From positions 1,302,001-1,366,000 of the forward strand of contig JABTUD010000001.1 of assembly GCA_015075555.1 (NCBI GenBank): DNA of 64,000 nt, read 5' to 3'. This document shows positions 42,880-51,342 of the stretch, piece by piece. The stretch's first letter is position 1. Every line of letters starts with the position of its first letter. The notes below the pieces were generated by a model. The model saw only the letters and a list, made by a program, of their open reading frames with translations, did not search any database and had not been told where the DNA came from. Made by a program: the position numbers and the translations under genes. The stretch comes from Thermoflexaceae bacterium (lineage in GTDB: Bacteria; Chloroflexota; Dehalococcoidia; Tepidiformales; Tepidiformaceae).

Positions 42880-42989
42880 CGTCCCCCACCTCCGTTTTCA
42901 GGAGTAAGCCAAGCCTACGTTCGCATCCGGCCCTGTCAAGGTGCGGCAGCGACACGCCAGACCGGCCGGCATCTCCGCAACTCGCGAGC

Positions 42990-42998
42990 TGTTACCCT
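42990..42998 (+). promoter_or_regulatory. Extended -10 promoter TGTTACCCT upstream of gerW
   Basis: TGn directly before TACCCT, about 34 bases upstream of the gerW ATG. Confidence 0.4.
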
Positions 42999-43031
42999 GA
43001 GGCCGGCAATTCCTTTCCCGGGGGTCAGAGA

Positions 43032-43448
43032 ATGACACTTGAATTTGACGCTGCTACCGCCGAAGCTCGCGATGCTGTCACCGGGCACGTCGCGACATTC
43101 ATCGACAATCTCATGGAGCGCGTTGGGGGCAGGGCCTCGGCCCACGCCGTCTTTGGCGATCCCGTAGAGCGAGATGGGGTGACCGTCATCCCCGTGGCGA
43201 AGGTGCGCTGGATGTTTGGCGGCGGGGGCGGCTCCGGGGGTGAGGAGGACACGTACGAGAGCGGCCACGGCCAGGGCGTCGGCGGTGGCGGTGCGGTGAG
43301 CGCCGCGCCCCTTGGTTACATTGAAGTCCGGGACGGCCACGCCACGTTCCACCAGGTGAAGGACCCGGCGGCCCTGTGGCCGCTCATCCTGGCGGGTGCG
43401 GCGGGCGCGTGGCTTGTTCTTCGCGGGCTGCGGGCGCTCTTCCGGTAG
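43032..43448 (+). CDS. GerW/YtfJ-family protein, 138 aa
   Basis: Shows the YtfJ plan: RASAHAVFGDPVERDGVTVIPVAKVRWMFGGGGG, a Gly-rich loop, then PLGYIEVRDGHATFHQV and a C-terminal hydrophobic helix. Best known in spore-formers, but also widespread in non-sporulating Chloroflexota and Actinobacteria, where it is uncharacterised. The C-terminal helix suggests membrane association. Its stop abuts that of the convergent lipoprotein gene (TAGCTA). Confidence 0.82.
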   Translation: MTLEFDAATAEARDAVTGHVATFIDNLMERVGGRASAHAVFGDPVERDGVTVIPVAKVRWMFGGGGGSGGEEDTYESGHGQGVGGGGAVSAAPLGYIEVRDGHATFHQVKDPAALWPLILAGAAGAWLVLRGLRALFR

Positions 43449-44129
43449 CTACGGCGCCAGCCACAACACGGTTGGCTTCGGGTTTCCCTGGTTGATGAAG
43501 CCCTCCACAGTGCGGCAGCCGTTCTGCGCCCTCACGATGCGCCCGTCCTCGACGTAGATCGCGACAGCGTCAATGGACTTCGGTTCGTCCCGGGGCTCGA
43601 ATACGAGCAGCAGATCGCCGTATGTGTACGCCTGGGGCCAGTCCGCGGGCGCCTTCCCCATCTCGGCCACCACGGCGAGACGGCCTGCCCGCTCCGTCAT
43701 GCGAGCGAACGCCTCACGGAAGTCCGTGGTCCAGCCACCCTGGCAGACGGCGAACGGGAGCGCCTGCACGGCTGTCCCGGGCGAGACCCCTGCCGGGCAG
43801 ACCGGGCCCCTGACCTTGTCCGTGACCTCGGCCACACAGGGCAGGGACACTGGCGACGTGAGTCCAACCAGCTGTTCGACGTCGCGTTGAAGGAAGGCGT
43901 CTCGAACCACCACCACGACGGCGGGCAGTTCTTCGAGGCGCGTCTGGGCCGGGCTCGAGCCCGGCGTGGTAGCGAAGCCAGGAGCCGCGGTTGGGGTGGG
44001 CCCATTGCCTCCGTCGTCATCCTTACACGCCAGCGCGGCCATTCCGGCGAGAGCACAGGCCAGCAACAGCGGGCGCATGCGCTGAGATCGAGCGCCGCGG
44101 GCGGCAGTGTTTTCGTCAATCACATTCAT
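43449..44129 (-). CDS. Secreted lipoprotein, unknown family, 226 aa
   Basis: A basic N-terminus, hydrophobic segment and MAALAC lipobox (Cys near 35) with KDDDGG after it. The mature part begins with a Thr/Pro linker, then a mixed alpha/beta domain with four cysteines (PCVAEV, PVCPAG, VCQGG, NGCRTV), likely disulfides. GGGGAG lies 10 bases upstream of the ATG. No recognised family. Confidence 0.6.
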   Translation of the reverse strand: MNVIDENTAARGARSQRMRPLLLACALAGMAALACKDDDGGNGPTPTAAPGFATTPGSSPAQTRLEELPAVVVVVRDAFLQRDVEQLVGLTSPVSLPCVAEVTDKVRGPVCPAGVSPGTAVQALPFAVCQGGWTTDFREAFARMTERAGRLAVVAEMGKAPADWPQAYTYGDLLLVFEPRDEPKSIDAVAIYVEDGRIVRAQNGCRTVEGFINQGNPKPTVLWLAP

Positions 44130-44316
44130 GTCTCAAGTTCGCTCCCCGGGGAAGGGGTGGGGCGAGGGTTGTGGGGTTTCGGGCTGGCTCTCGCGAGATG
44201 TTGCAGAAGACCCCGGATCGTGCCGGACGCGACAACCGCGCGCCGCGCGCCGTCTCGTTCCAACCTGCTGCCCCGGGGCCCGCGGGTGAGGATGAGGCCC
44301 CCCGGAGGGCACGCTG

Positions 44317-44933
44317 CTAGGGCGCGATCCCGGTTTCCGACTCCACCCGCCTGGCACATTCGAAGAACGCTCGTACCTCCGATTCGCTTCCCCCCCTGAG
44401 GATTGCTGCGATCTCTGCGGCCCCTGGCGGACTGCCATTGGTCCAGCTCATCGCCTCCGCTCCAAGGCAGGCTTCCAACTGCTGCCGTGAGTGACGGATT
44501 TCCGCCTCAGACGGGCGGTGCTGAACAGACCACGCATAGCTCACCGCATGGAAACTGCGTGCCATGCAGCCTTTGACGACCTCGCCTGCATCCTCTGGAA
44601 GGCGTTCACCCTCGACAACAAACGCGGCCGTCGACCGCTCGTGCGGGCGCAGAACCCGGGCCGGGAGGCCGGCAGAGGTAACACATGCCAGCGTCGCCTC
44701 AATGGCCGCTTGATACTCCACAGGCGAGATGATCCCATCGGACAGGGCTTGCGCCTGCGCGCCATCCCCCTGGGCGATGATTGATTCGGGCGGCGCCGCG
44801 TCGCCGGGCTGCCGCACATCCTGACTGTCGGAGCCGGAAGCGACTACAGACGCCATTGCAGCGCTCACGGACAGGGCCCCACCGTGATGGCGAGACCCAC
44901 GACGACCCTCGGTCCAACCTTCACCAGTCTCAC
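44317..44933 (-). pseudogene. Secreted protein with signal peptide split by a frameshift, about 205 aa if restored
   Basis: A GTG at 44933 has a perfect GAGGAGG six bases upstream and begins MRLVKVGPRVVVGLAITV. The hydrophobic segment continues as ALSVSAAMASVVASGS only in the next frame. The shift falls at the four-base G run (C4 at 44877-44880 on the plus strand): one extra G joins the two halves. The mature part has LSDGIISPVEYQAAIEATLACV and four cysteines, a style seen in uncharacterised actinobacterial/Chloroflexota lipoproteins. Either a true mutation, phase variation, or a homopolymer sequencing error. Confidence 0.6.
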
Positions 44934-44944
44934 CGTGAACCTCC

Positions 44945-45136
44945 TCAACTAATACGTGGCATCGGTGCTGCGAATGGACGATGTTTGCCAAACGCGGCGC
45001 CGCCCAGCAATCGCGTATAACCCGTCCATGGGCAGCCCTGGAACGTATCGTTGAACGTGCTGGGAGTAACAGCCCGGGCAACGGGCCGGACGGCGAAAAC
45101 GCTATCAACGACAACTACGAGCAGAGTTGCCAGCAC
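44945..45136 (-). CDS. Possible small exported peptide, 63 aa
   Basis: A GTG at 45136 with AGGAG upstream gives a hydrophobic N-terminus (LATLLVVVVDSVFA) and a short mature part with one Cys (FQGCPWTGYTRLLGG). Its stop overlaps the ribosome site of the next secreted gene. Not recognised; coding status is uncertain because the frame is also open well upstream without the signal. Confidence 0.35.
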   Translation of the reverse strand: MLATLLVVVVDSVFAVRPVARAVTPSTFNDTFQGCPWTGYTRLLGGAAFGKHRPFAAPMPRIS

Positions 45137-45164
45137 GACGCACTTTCTCCTGAACCGGGCCGGG

Positions 45165-45620
45165 TCAGCTGCCGATCCGGCTCGGGCCACTCCGGCTGCC
45201 ACGGAATTGTGTACGACCTGTCGCCGGCCTGCTTCTCGGGATGACACCGGGGCCTCCTGTGTCCGTTCGTGAACTCCCACCCACTCTCGCCCCGCGCTGC
45301 GCGCCTGTCTGGCGAAAAGTGTCAAACACGCGATTCCCCTTGATCAGCGCGAAGGCGGGCGCAGTGCAGCAGGCGCTGTGCAGCTCGGCCCAGGTGCGCA
45401 GGAAGTCGCGCGTGGGCTCAACGCCGGTGGGGTCGAGGACGTGCTCCGTGAGCGCCTGGAGGTGGCGGTAGACGCTCCATTCACTCCTGGCGCCGGTCCG
45501 CGCCATGGCTTTCGGCGGCCAGCCCACGCAAACAGCGGCGATGAGGTGTTGGCGGTATTCGCCGAGGTCGCGGACATGGCGCTGGCCGAGAATGCGCAGC
45601 ACCTCCTGTAGTTCGTGCAT
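45165..45620 (-). CDS. Unrecognised protein, up to 151 aa
   Basis: The ATG at 45620 is preceded by CAGGAG just after a run of eight G. The first 105 residues look structured (helices with ELQEVLRILGQRHVRDLGEY and ALTEHVLDPTG, FLRTWAELHSACC). The last 45 are Arg/Ser/Gly-rich and read like out-of-frame sequence, so a C-terminal frameshift is possible. No known domain was identified. Confidence 0.45.
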   Translation of the reverse strand: MHELQEVLRILGQRHVRDLGEYRQHLIAAVCVGWPPKAMARTGARSEWSVYRHLQALTEHVLDPTGVEPTRDFLRTWAELHSACCTAPAFALIKGNRVFDTFRQTGAQRGARVGGSSRTDTGGPGVIPRSRPATGRTQFRGSRSGPSRIGS

Positions 45621-45729
45621 CGCTCTGCTCCTGCCCCCCCCCGGCTCAGGGGCCTACACGGGGACTGGCAACGGTCTAGCACAGCCGGCAATGCGATTCA
45701 AGACAGGCTAAGTAAATTCACTGCAATCA

Positions 45730-46560
45730 CTACGGGGAAGCCCGCTCTGTCGCCTCCACGCCGCGGGGCCCCAAGCGCCCCTTCGCCCACGCCACCGCCC
45801 GCGGTCGCGCCCGCTCCAGACCCATCGCGATTCCCAGCCCGGCGAACGACACCGCTGCCCCGATGACCGCATCAAGGATGAAGTGGTTCCCTGTCATCAC
45901 GACGGCGAAGAACATGGCCACGGGCCAGGCGATGCCGAATACCCAGAGGATGGGCCGCTTCCCCACCCGGGCCACCGCCAGCCCCAGCAGCATCGACCAG
46001 CCAAAGTGCAGGCTGGGAACGGCCGCGAACTGGTTCACCAGTCCCTTCGTCTCCTGGGCGTTGTAGCCCACGCGGTCGAACATGGCCATGGTGTCGATGA
46101 ATCCCGCGAACGGGATCAGCCGGGGCGGAGCCACCGGATAGAGCCAGTACACCACCACCCCGATCGCACCCGAGGCAAGGAAGGCGTTGCGCACCAGTGT
46201 GTAGGTGTGCCGGTGCCAGACCCACAGCCATACCGCGAAGACGATTACGAGCGGCATGTGCCCCCAGAAGTAGACCCAATTCATCGCCTTGATGAGCCAG
46301 TAGCTATCGAGGATCCAGGACTGCATCTCCAGCTCCCAGTAGATGCCCAGGCGCTGCTCCAGCTCGATCAGCCTGATGCCGCGAACCATTGCTTCGCCCG
46401 CTCGCCCTACCACGAGCCCACGAATCACGAAGTAAATGAGGAACGACACCACCACGACCACCACTTCGTGGAGCCCCACCCGCTCCGTTGCGCGCCAGAA
46501 CCACGCCACCCGATCCCGGAAGGCTGACGCCCGCAAGGTCGCTCGGCTCTCGTCCACCAC
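45730..46560 (-). CDS. PAP2-superfamily membrane phosphatase/inositolphosphotransferase-like, 276 aa
   Basis: Six or so membrane helices with the PAP2_3 motifs PSLHFGWSMLLGLAV and GNHFILDAVIGA, carrying the catalytic His residues and Asp. The N-terminal part has IRLIELEQRLGIYWELEMQSWIL, common in Aur1/Ipt1-like PAP2 proteins of Actinobacteria. It likely handles lipid phosphates. A tandem GTG at 46560/46557 is the likely start, with a weak CAAAAT six bases upstream and no ribosome site. Confidence 0.82.
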   Translation of the reverse strand: MVDESRATLRASAFRDRVAWFWRATERVGLHEVVVVVVSFLIYFVIRGLVVGRAGEAMVRGIRLIELEQRLGIYWELEMQSWILDSYWLIKAMNWVYFWGHMPLVIVFAVWLWVWHRHTYTLVRNAFLASGAIGVVVYWLYPVAPPRLIPFAGFIDTMAMFDRVGYNAQETKGLVNQFAAVPSLHFGWSMLLGLAVARVGKRPILWVFGIAWPVAMFFAVVMTGNHFILDAVIGAAVSFAGLGIAMGLERARPRAVAWAKGRLGPRGVEATERASP

Positions 46561-46593
46561 CGATCGATTTTGCCCCGGCCAACGCGCGGCGGC

Positions 46594-46599
46594 TACACT
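46594..46599 (+). promoter_or_regulatory. -10 hexamer TACACT upstream of pepA
   Basis: TACACT about 47 bases before the TTG start of pepA, leaving room for the GGGAGG site in the leader. Confidence 0.4.
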
Positions 46600-46645
46600 C
46601 AGTGGCGCAATCACTGACCCCCTTGAGCACCGGGAGGCGCCTACC

Positions 46646-48154
46646 TTGGATATCCGCATCGAAACCGGCGACATTACGTCGTCCACCGCCGACGCCGTCG
46701 TCGTGAATCTCTTTGAGGGTATGACTTCGCCCGGCGGCGCCACGGGCGCGGTCGACCGTGCCCTCGATGGCGCCATCTCGCGCCTCATAGCCCAGGGCGA
46801 CATCCGGGGCAAGAGCGGCGAGCTCACCCTGGTCCACACCCTGGGCAAGATTCCTACGCCACGGGTCGTGGTCGCGGGCCTCGGCAAGCGACAGGACTTC
46901 GACATCGATGCGATTCGCAACCTCTCCGCGAACGTGGTCCGCTTCCTGCGCCGCCCTGGCGTGAAGACGGTCGCCACGATCGCCCACGGCGCCGGGATTG
47001 CGGGTCTCCCCGCCGCCGCCTGCGCGCAGGCCATCGCCGAAGGCTCGCTCCTCGGCGCCTACCGCTTCACACGCTACAAGTCGGCAAAGGATGACGAGAA
47101 CGGCGAGGTCGAGACCGTCGTGCTCGTTGAACACGACCCGGCAAAGGCGGGGGTGATGGCGCCCGCGATGGCCCGCGGCGTGGTCATGGCTCGCGCCACG
47201 AACCTCCAGCGCGACCTCGCCAACGAGCCTTCGAACCACCTCACCCCAACCGTGCTTGCCGAACGCGCCCGCCAGGTGGCCGAGGCAGCGGGGCTCGAGT
47301 TCGAAGCCCTGGAGCGCGCCGGAATGGAGCTCAAGGGCATGGGCTCGCTGCTTTCCGTGGCGAAGGGTAGCGCCCAGCCGCCAAAGATGCTGCGGATCTC
47401 CTACCGGGGCCGCCCCGGCGATGGATACGACCTCGCGCTCGTGGGCAAGGGCATCACCTTTGACACGGGGGGCATCAGCATCAAGCCGGCGGCGGGGATG
47501 GACGCCATGAAGGCGGACATGACGGGCGCTGCCGCCGTCATTGCCGCCATGGAGGGGATCGCTGCCCTCAAGCCCAGGATCAACGTCGTGGGCATCGCCC
47601 CGTGCACCGAGAACATGCCCGGGGGCGCCGCCAGCAAGCCCGGCGACGTTGTCACCGCCATGAACGGCAAGACCATCGAGATCCTCAACACGGACGCCGA
47701 GGGACGCCTCGTGCTGGCCGACGCCGTTTGCTGGGCGCGTGAGCTGGGGGCAAGCCGGGTGGTCGACATCGCCACCCTCACAGGCGCGGTGACCACCGCC
47801 CTGGGCGACGTCTGCTACGGCATCATGACGAACAACGGCGACCTGGCGGCAGCAGTCGAGGCCGCCGCCGCCGCCGCGGGCGAGAAGACCTGGCGCCTGC
47901 CGATGTTCAAGGAATACGACGAGCTGGTGAAGAGCGACGTGGCCGACATCAAGAACACGGGGACCGGCAACCGCGGCGCTGGCACCATCGTGGGCGCGAA
48001 GTTCATCGAGCACTTCGTGGGCGACACCCCCTGGGTGCACATGGACATCGCCGGCGTCGACATCGGCGATAAGGACCGGGGCTGGGTGGCGAAGGGCGCC
48101 ACCGGCTATGGGGTCCGCTCCCTCATCAACCTGGCCCTGGAGCTGGCGGAGTAG
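46646..48154 (+). CDS. pepA: Leucyl aminopeptidase (M17), 502 aa
   Basis: The C-terminal catalytic domain has the dizinc signature NTDAEGRLVLADAVCWA and the earlier GKGITFDTGGISIKPAAGMDAMKADMTGAA (Lys and Asp ligands). The N-terminal macro-like domain starts DIRIETGDITSS. PepA removes N-terminal residues from peptides and in some bacteria binds DNA. The TTG at 46646 has GGGAGG eight bases upstream. Its end overlaps the convergent GNAT gene by 29 bases. Confidence 0.93.
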   Translation: MDIRIETGDITSSTADAVVVNLFEGMTSPGGATGAVDRALDGAISRLIAQGDIRGKSGELTLVHTLGKIPTPRVVVAGLGKRQDFDIDAIRNLSANVVRFLRRPGVKTVATIAHGAGIAGLPAAACAQAIAEGSLLGAYRFTRYKSAKDDENGEVETVVLVEHDPAKAGVMAPAMARGVVMARATNLQRDLANEPSNHLTPTVLAERARQVAEAAGLEFEALERAGMELKGMGSLLSVAKGSAQPPKMLRISYRGRPGDGYDLALVGKGITFDTGGISIKPAAGMDAMKADMTGAAAVIAAMEGIAALKPRINVVGIAPCTENMPGGAASKPGDVVTAMNGKTIEILNTDAEGRLVLADAVCWARELGASRVVDIATLTGAVTTALGDVCYGIMTNNGDLAAAVEAAAAAAGEKTWRLPMFKEYDELVKSDVADIKNTGTGNRGAGTIVGAKFIEHFVGDTPWVHMDIAGVDIGDKDRGWVAKGATGYGVRSLINLALELAE

Positions 48155-48683
48155 CGGGCGGGTTGCTGATATCGAGCACCAGTGCCTCCACCGTGCCGTC
48201 GACCGAGGTGCGGCAGGGGTAGCCGGCGTCCTTGAGGAGCGAGATCATGCGGCGGTTTTCCACCAGCACCTCCGCCCGGAACTCATTGATCCCGTTCTGG
48301 CGCGCCAGCGCCACGAGGCGGTCGAACAGTTCGGGGCCGAGCCCCAGGCCCTGGAACCGGTCCTCCACCACGAAGGCGATCTCCGCGGTGGCGGGCGCCA
48401 CTCTCTCGTAGCGGCCCACGGCGTGGAGGTCGCCGCTGCCAGGACTGCAGGCGACAAAGGCCGCCCGGTCTACGAAGTCGACCGTCGCCAGGCGCCTGGC
48501 GAACGATGGGCTAAGCCGCGCCAGCTTCACGAAGAACCGCAGCCGCCTCGTTTCGGCGGAGAGCCGCTTGTGCAATTCGATGAGCCGCGTCCAGTCTCCC
48601 GGCTCAATGCCGCGGATATGAAGCAGGTGACCATCGCGCAGCTGGAAAGCGTCCACCCCGGCCACCCCGGTCTCACCGTTCAC
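48126..48683 (-). CDS. GNAT acetyltransferase, up to 185 aa
   Basis: GNAT core: HAVGRYERVAPATAEIAFVVEDRFQGLGLGPELFDRLV contains the acetyl-CoA loop (QGLGLG, of the R/Q-x-x-G-x-G/A type), followed by FRAEVLVENRRMISLLKDAGY. The C-terminal part resembles the acetyltransferase domain of acyl-CoA synthetase-fused proteins. The start is uncertain: GTG at 48683 or an internal GTG a few codons later; no ribosome site is clear. Confidence 0.78.
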   Translation of the reverse strand: MNGETGVAGVDAFQLRDGHLLHIRGIEPGDWTRLIELHKRLSAETRRLRFFVKLARLSPSFARRLATVDFVDRAAFVACSPGSGDLHAVGRYERVAPATAEIAFVVEDRFQGLGLGPELFDRLVALARQNGINEFRAEVLVENRRMISLLKDAGYPCRTSVDGTVEALVLDISNPPATPPAPGPG

Positions 48684-48744
48684 AGGCGCGCCGGGGTTGT
48701 TCCCGCGCGTCGCCGGGTAGTCCTGGCGGGCCCGCTTGCGCCCC

Positions 48745-50685
48745 TCACAGCTTCCGCGCGAAGTAATCGAGAATCACGCCGAATCGGTCGATCCGGTGGC
48801 TCGGCCGTCCGGAACGCGACATCTCGTGGTTCTCATCCGGGAAGCGCACGAACTCGGCATCCTTGCGCCGCTGCCTGAGCACCACCCACAGCTGTTCGGC
48901 CTGCGATATGGGACAGCGGAGGTCGTCCTCCGAATGGAGGATGAGCACCGGGGTCTCGATGTTCTTCGCGTATGTGAGCGGCGATTGTCTGAGGACCGCT
49001 TCGAGGTCTTCCTGGATCGTCGCAGTCTGACCGAGGTAGTTGCGGTTGAAATGCGAGCCGATATCGCTGGCGCCCTGCATGGAGTACCAGTCATTCACGG
49101 CGCGCTCACTGCAGGCGGCCTTGAACCTGTCTGTATGCCCGATGGCCCAGGTGGTCATGAAGCCGCCGTAGCTCCCTCCCATGATGCCCAGGCGTGACTG
49201 GTCGGCCCATGGCATGCGTGCCAGGGCCGCGTCGAACGCTGCCATCACGTCATGGTAGTCAGGGCCGCCCACATCGCCGACGGGCGCTTGCGCAAAGGCG
49301 GTGTCCTGGCCGGAACTCCCGCGGGGATTGCAGAAGACGACGCCGTAGCCCGCACCGGAGTAGACCTGGAACTCGTCAAAGAAAGATTCGCCGTACTGGG
49401 CAAAGGGCCCGCCGTGCACGTTCAGGAGGACGGGGTGCTTCTGCCCCTCGACCGTCCCCGCGGGCTTCATGAACCAGCAATCGACTTCCACGCCCGCAGC
49501 CGTCGAGACCACGATCCGTTCGGCAGTAGCGGTCTCCACTTCCTGGAGCCACTGCGCGTTGATGTTTGTCAGCCGGCGCTCCTTGCCCGTCTCGAGGTCG
49601 AGCAGGAACACCTCCGCCGGCCGCGTCACCTCCGACGCAACCAGTGCCACCGTGCGTCCATCCGCTGCCACCGAGTACCAGGCTGCTGTTCGCCGCCCGG
49701 CGTTGACCCACCGGGTGGCCTCGCCGCAACCGGCAATGATGGGCGCCACCGCGCCCCGGTCCTGCGCCAGGCTCAGCACCCGCCCGCCGGGCAGCCAGGC
49801 CGGCTGTGCCACCGCGCCGGGGAGCGCGCCCGCGCCCGTGGCCCGGTCGAACTCCGGGTCGAATGGGCGCAGGCCGCCTCCCGCGCTGCTGGCAAGGCGA
49901 AGACGCGGGTTTGAGGGCCACTGCGGCGTGAAAATGTGCGCGATCTCCGCGCCATCGGGCGACCATGAGGGCGCCCCGCAGCCGCCGTCCGTCCCCGTCA
50001 CCAGCCGCGACTCGCCTCCCTCGGCCGAGACCGCCCAGATATCGGATGTGTCGTCGTAGTCGCGCTCGTCATGACGGGCGGAGACGAAAGCGATCTCGCG
50101 GCCGTCGGGGGACCAGGCGGGCTGGGTGTCGTCCCAGTCTCCGTCGGTGATCTGCAGCGGCTCGGCGCCGGGCTCGATGGCGACCACGAAGAGGTGGCGC
50201 CGGTGGTCGTAGGTGAACCCCTCTGCGTTGAGCCGGTACTTGAGGCGGGTGATGCGCCGGAATGGCTTTGTTTTCCTGGGGTCCGGGTCAGGCGGCTCCC
50301 CCGTGCGCGCGCTGAAGGCGATACGCGTGCTGTCGGGCGACCACGTGGGCACGCCAGCTCCCAGGGGCAGCTTCGTGATCGGGCGCGCCTCGCCGCCGTT
50401 CGTAGGCATCACGTAGAGTTGCGGCTTCTCTTCACCACGCTCGGAAAGGAAAGCCAGCCAGCGCCCATCGGGAGAGAAGCGGGGCGAGGAATCGCGCTTT
50501 GCGCCGGCCGTGAACTGGCGCAGGTCAGTGCCATCGGCGCCCACCATCCAGATCGAACTGGTGTAGGCGTCGGACTCCCTGTCCATTCGCGTGGCCACAA
50601 AGGCCACCGCCGACCCATCGGGGGAAATCTCAGATTCGGCGATCCAGGTGATGGAGTAGATGTCGTCCGGGGTCATGGGTCGCAT
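48745..50685 (-). CDS. S9 family acylaminoacyl/prolyl oligopeptidase, 646 aa
   Basis: The N-terminal half is a WD/TolB-like beta-propeller with repeats such as SPRFSPDGRWLAFLSERG, PTWSPDSTRIAFSARTG and PAWSPDGREIAFVSARH. The C-terminal alpha/beta-hydrolase has nucleophile GGSYGGF, Asp in LHSEDDLRCP and His in DENHEMSR. No signal peptide, so probably cytoplasmic, trimming short peptides. An ATG pair near the start is preceded by GGAG at a slightly long distance. Confidence 0.9.
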   Translation of the reverse strand: MRPMTPDDIYSITWIAESEISPDGSAVAFVATRMDRESDAYTSSIWMVGADGTDLRQFTAGAKRDSSPRFSPDGRWLAFLSERGEEKPQLYVMPTNGGEARPITKLPLGAGVPTWSPDSTRIAFSARTGEPPDPDPRKTKPFRRITRLKYRLNAEGFTYDHRRHLFVVAIEPGAEPLQITDGDWDDTQPAWSPDGREIAFVSARHDERDYDDTSDIWAVSAEGGESRLVTGTDGGCGAPSWSPDGAEIAHIFTPQWPSNPRLRLASSAGGGLRPFDPEFDRATGAGALPGAVAQPAWLPGGRVLSLAQDRGAVAPIIAGCGEATRWVNAGRRTAAWYSVAADGRTVALVASEVTRPAEVFLLDLETGKERRLTNINAQWLQEVETATAERIVVSTAAGVEVDCWFMKPAGTVEGQKHPVLLNVHGGPFAQYGESFFDEFQVYSGAGYGVVFCNPRGSSGQDTAFAQAPVGDVGGPDYHDVMAAFDAALARMPWADQSRLGIMGGSYGGFMTTWAIGHTDRFKAACSERAVNDWYSMQGASDIGSHFNRNYLGQTATIQEDLEAVLRQSPLTYAKNIETPVLILHSEDDLRCPISQAEQLWVVLRQRRKDAEFVRFPDENHEMSRSGRPSHRIDRFGVILDYFARKL

Positions 50686-50746
50686 CGGGGCACGCTCCGC
50701 GGTTGGTGCGGGATATTGTGCACCATCGGCGACAGGGGGCGAGTGC

Positions 50747-50752
50747 TAGAAT
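50747..50752 (+). promoter_or_regulatory. -10 hexamer TAGAAT, leaderless start of the Uma2 gene
   Basis: TAGAAT, six bases (TGGGAG), then ATG at 50759. The GGGAG is too close to the ATG to work well as a ribosome site. Confidence 0.5.
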
Positions 50753-50758
50753 TGGGAG

Positions 50759-51298
50759 ATGGTGATCCAGCACGGCCTGAGCATCGAGGAGTACCTGGCG
50801 CTGCCTGAGGAGAAGCCGTACCTGGAGTACATCCACGGGGAGGCGGTCCCGAAGATGGCGCCCGACAGGATCCATGGAACCCTTGCTGCACAACTGGCGG
50901 CTCTGCTGGCGGGTCACAAGCACCGCCACGGCGGCACGGTGGTCGTAGAGGCGCGGGTACGCTTTGCCGACCGCCACGACCTCCGCTACCTGCTGCCCGA
51001 CGTGGCGTACTACGCCCCGGGGCGTCCGCTTGACGCCGGCGGCGCCATGGCCCCGCCCACATTGGCGGTGGAGATCCGTTCGCCGGAGCAGCCGCTGGAG
51101 AGCCAGCGCGAAAAGTGCCGCTACTACCGCGCCCATGGCGTGGACTCGGCCTGGGTCGTCGACGCTGAGGCAAGAGCCGTCGAGGTCTTCGAAGGCTCCG
51201 CCCGCCGTGTCCTGGAAGTGGGCGAGGATCTAACCAGCATCGCTCTCCCGGGCTTCTCCCTTCCCGTTGCCGACCCCTTCGCCGGGCTGGAAGCCTGA
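50759..51298 (+). CDS. Uma2-family (DUF820) restriction-endonuclease-fold protein, 179 aa
   Basis: The PD-(D/E)xK pattern is seen as LLPDVAYY, LAVEIRSPEQ and REKCRYYRAHGV, with the usual final IALPGFSLPV strand. Uma2 proteins are abundant in Cyanobacteria and Chloroflexota; their in vivo target is unknown. It stands alone, not next to a methylase or transposase. Confidence 0.88.
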   Translation: MVIQHGLSIEEYLALPEEKPYLEYIHGEAVPKMAPDRIHGTLAAQLAALLAGHKHRHGGTVVVEARVRFADRHDLRYLLPDVAYYAPGRPLDAGGAMAPPTLAVEIRSPEQPLESQREKCRYYRAHGVDSAWVVDAEARAVEVFEGSARRVLEVGEDLTSIALPGFSLPVADPFAGLEA

Positions 51299-51342
51299 CG
51301 GACGGTCGACAAGCGCCGGGCCATCCCCCGAAAATCCGGACC

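Noticed and set aside
46304-48040. 578-codon open frame on the minus strand opposite pepA
   Set aside because: The plus strand carries complete PepA with its zinc motifs; the antisense product is His/Arg/Gly-rich with no recognisable fold.
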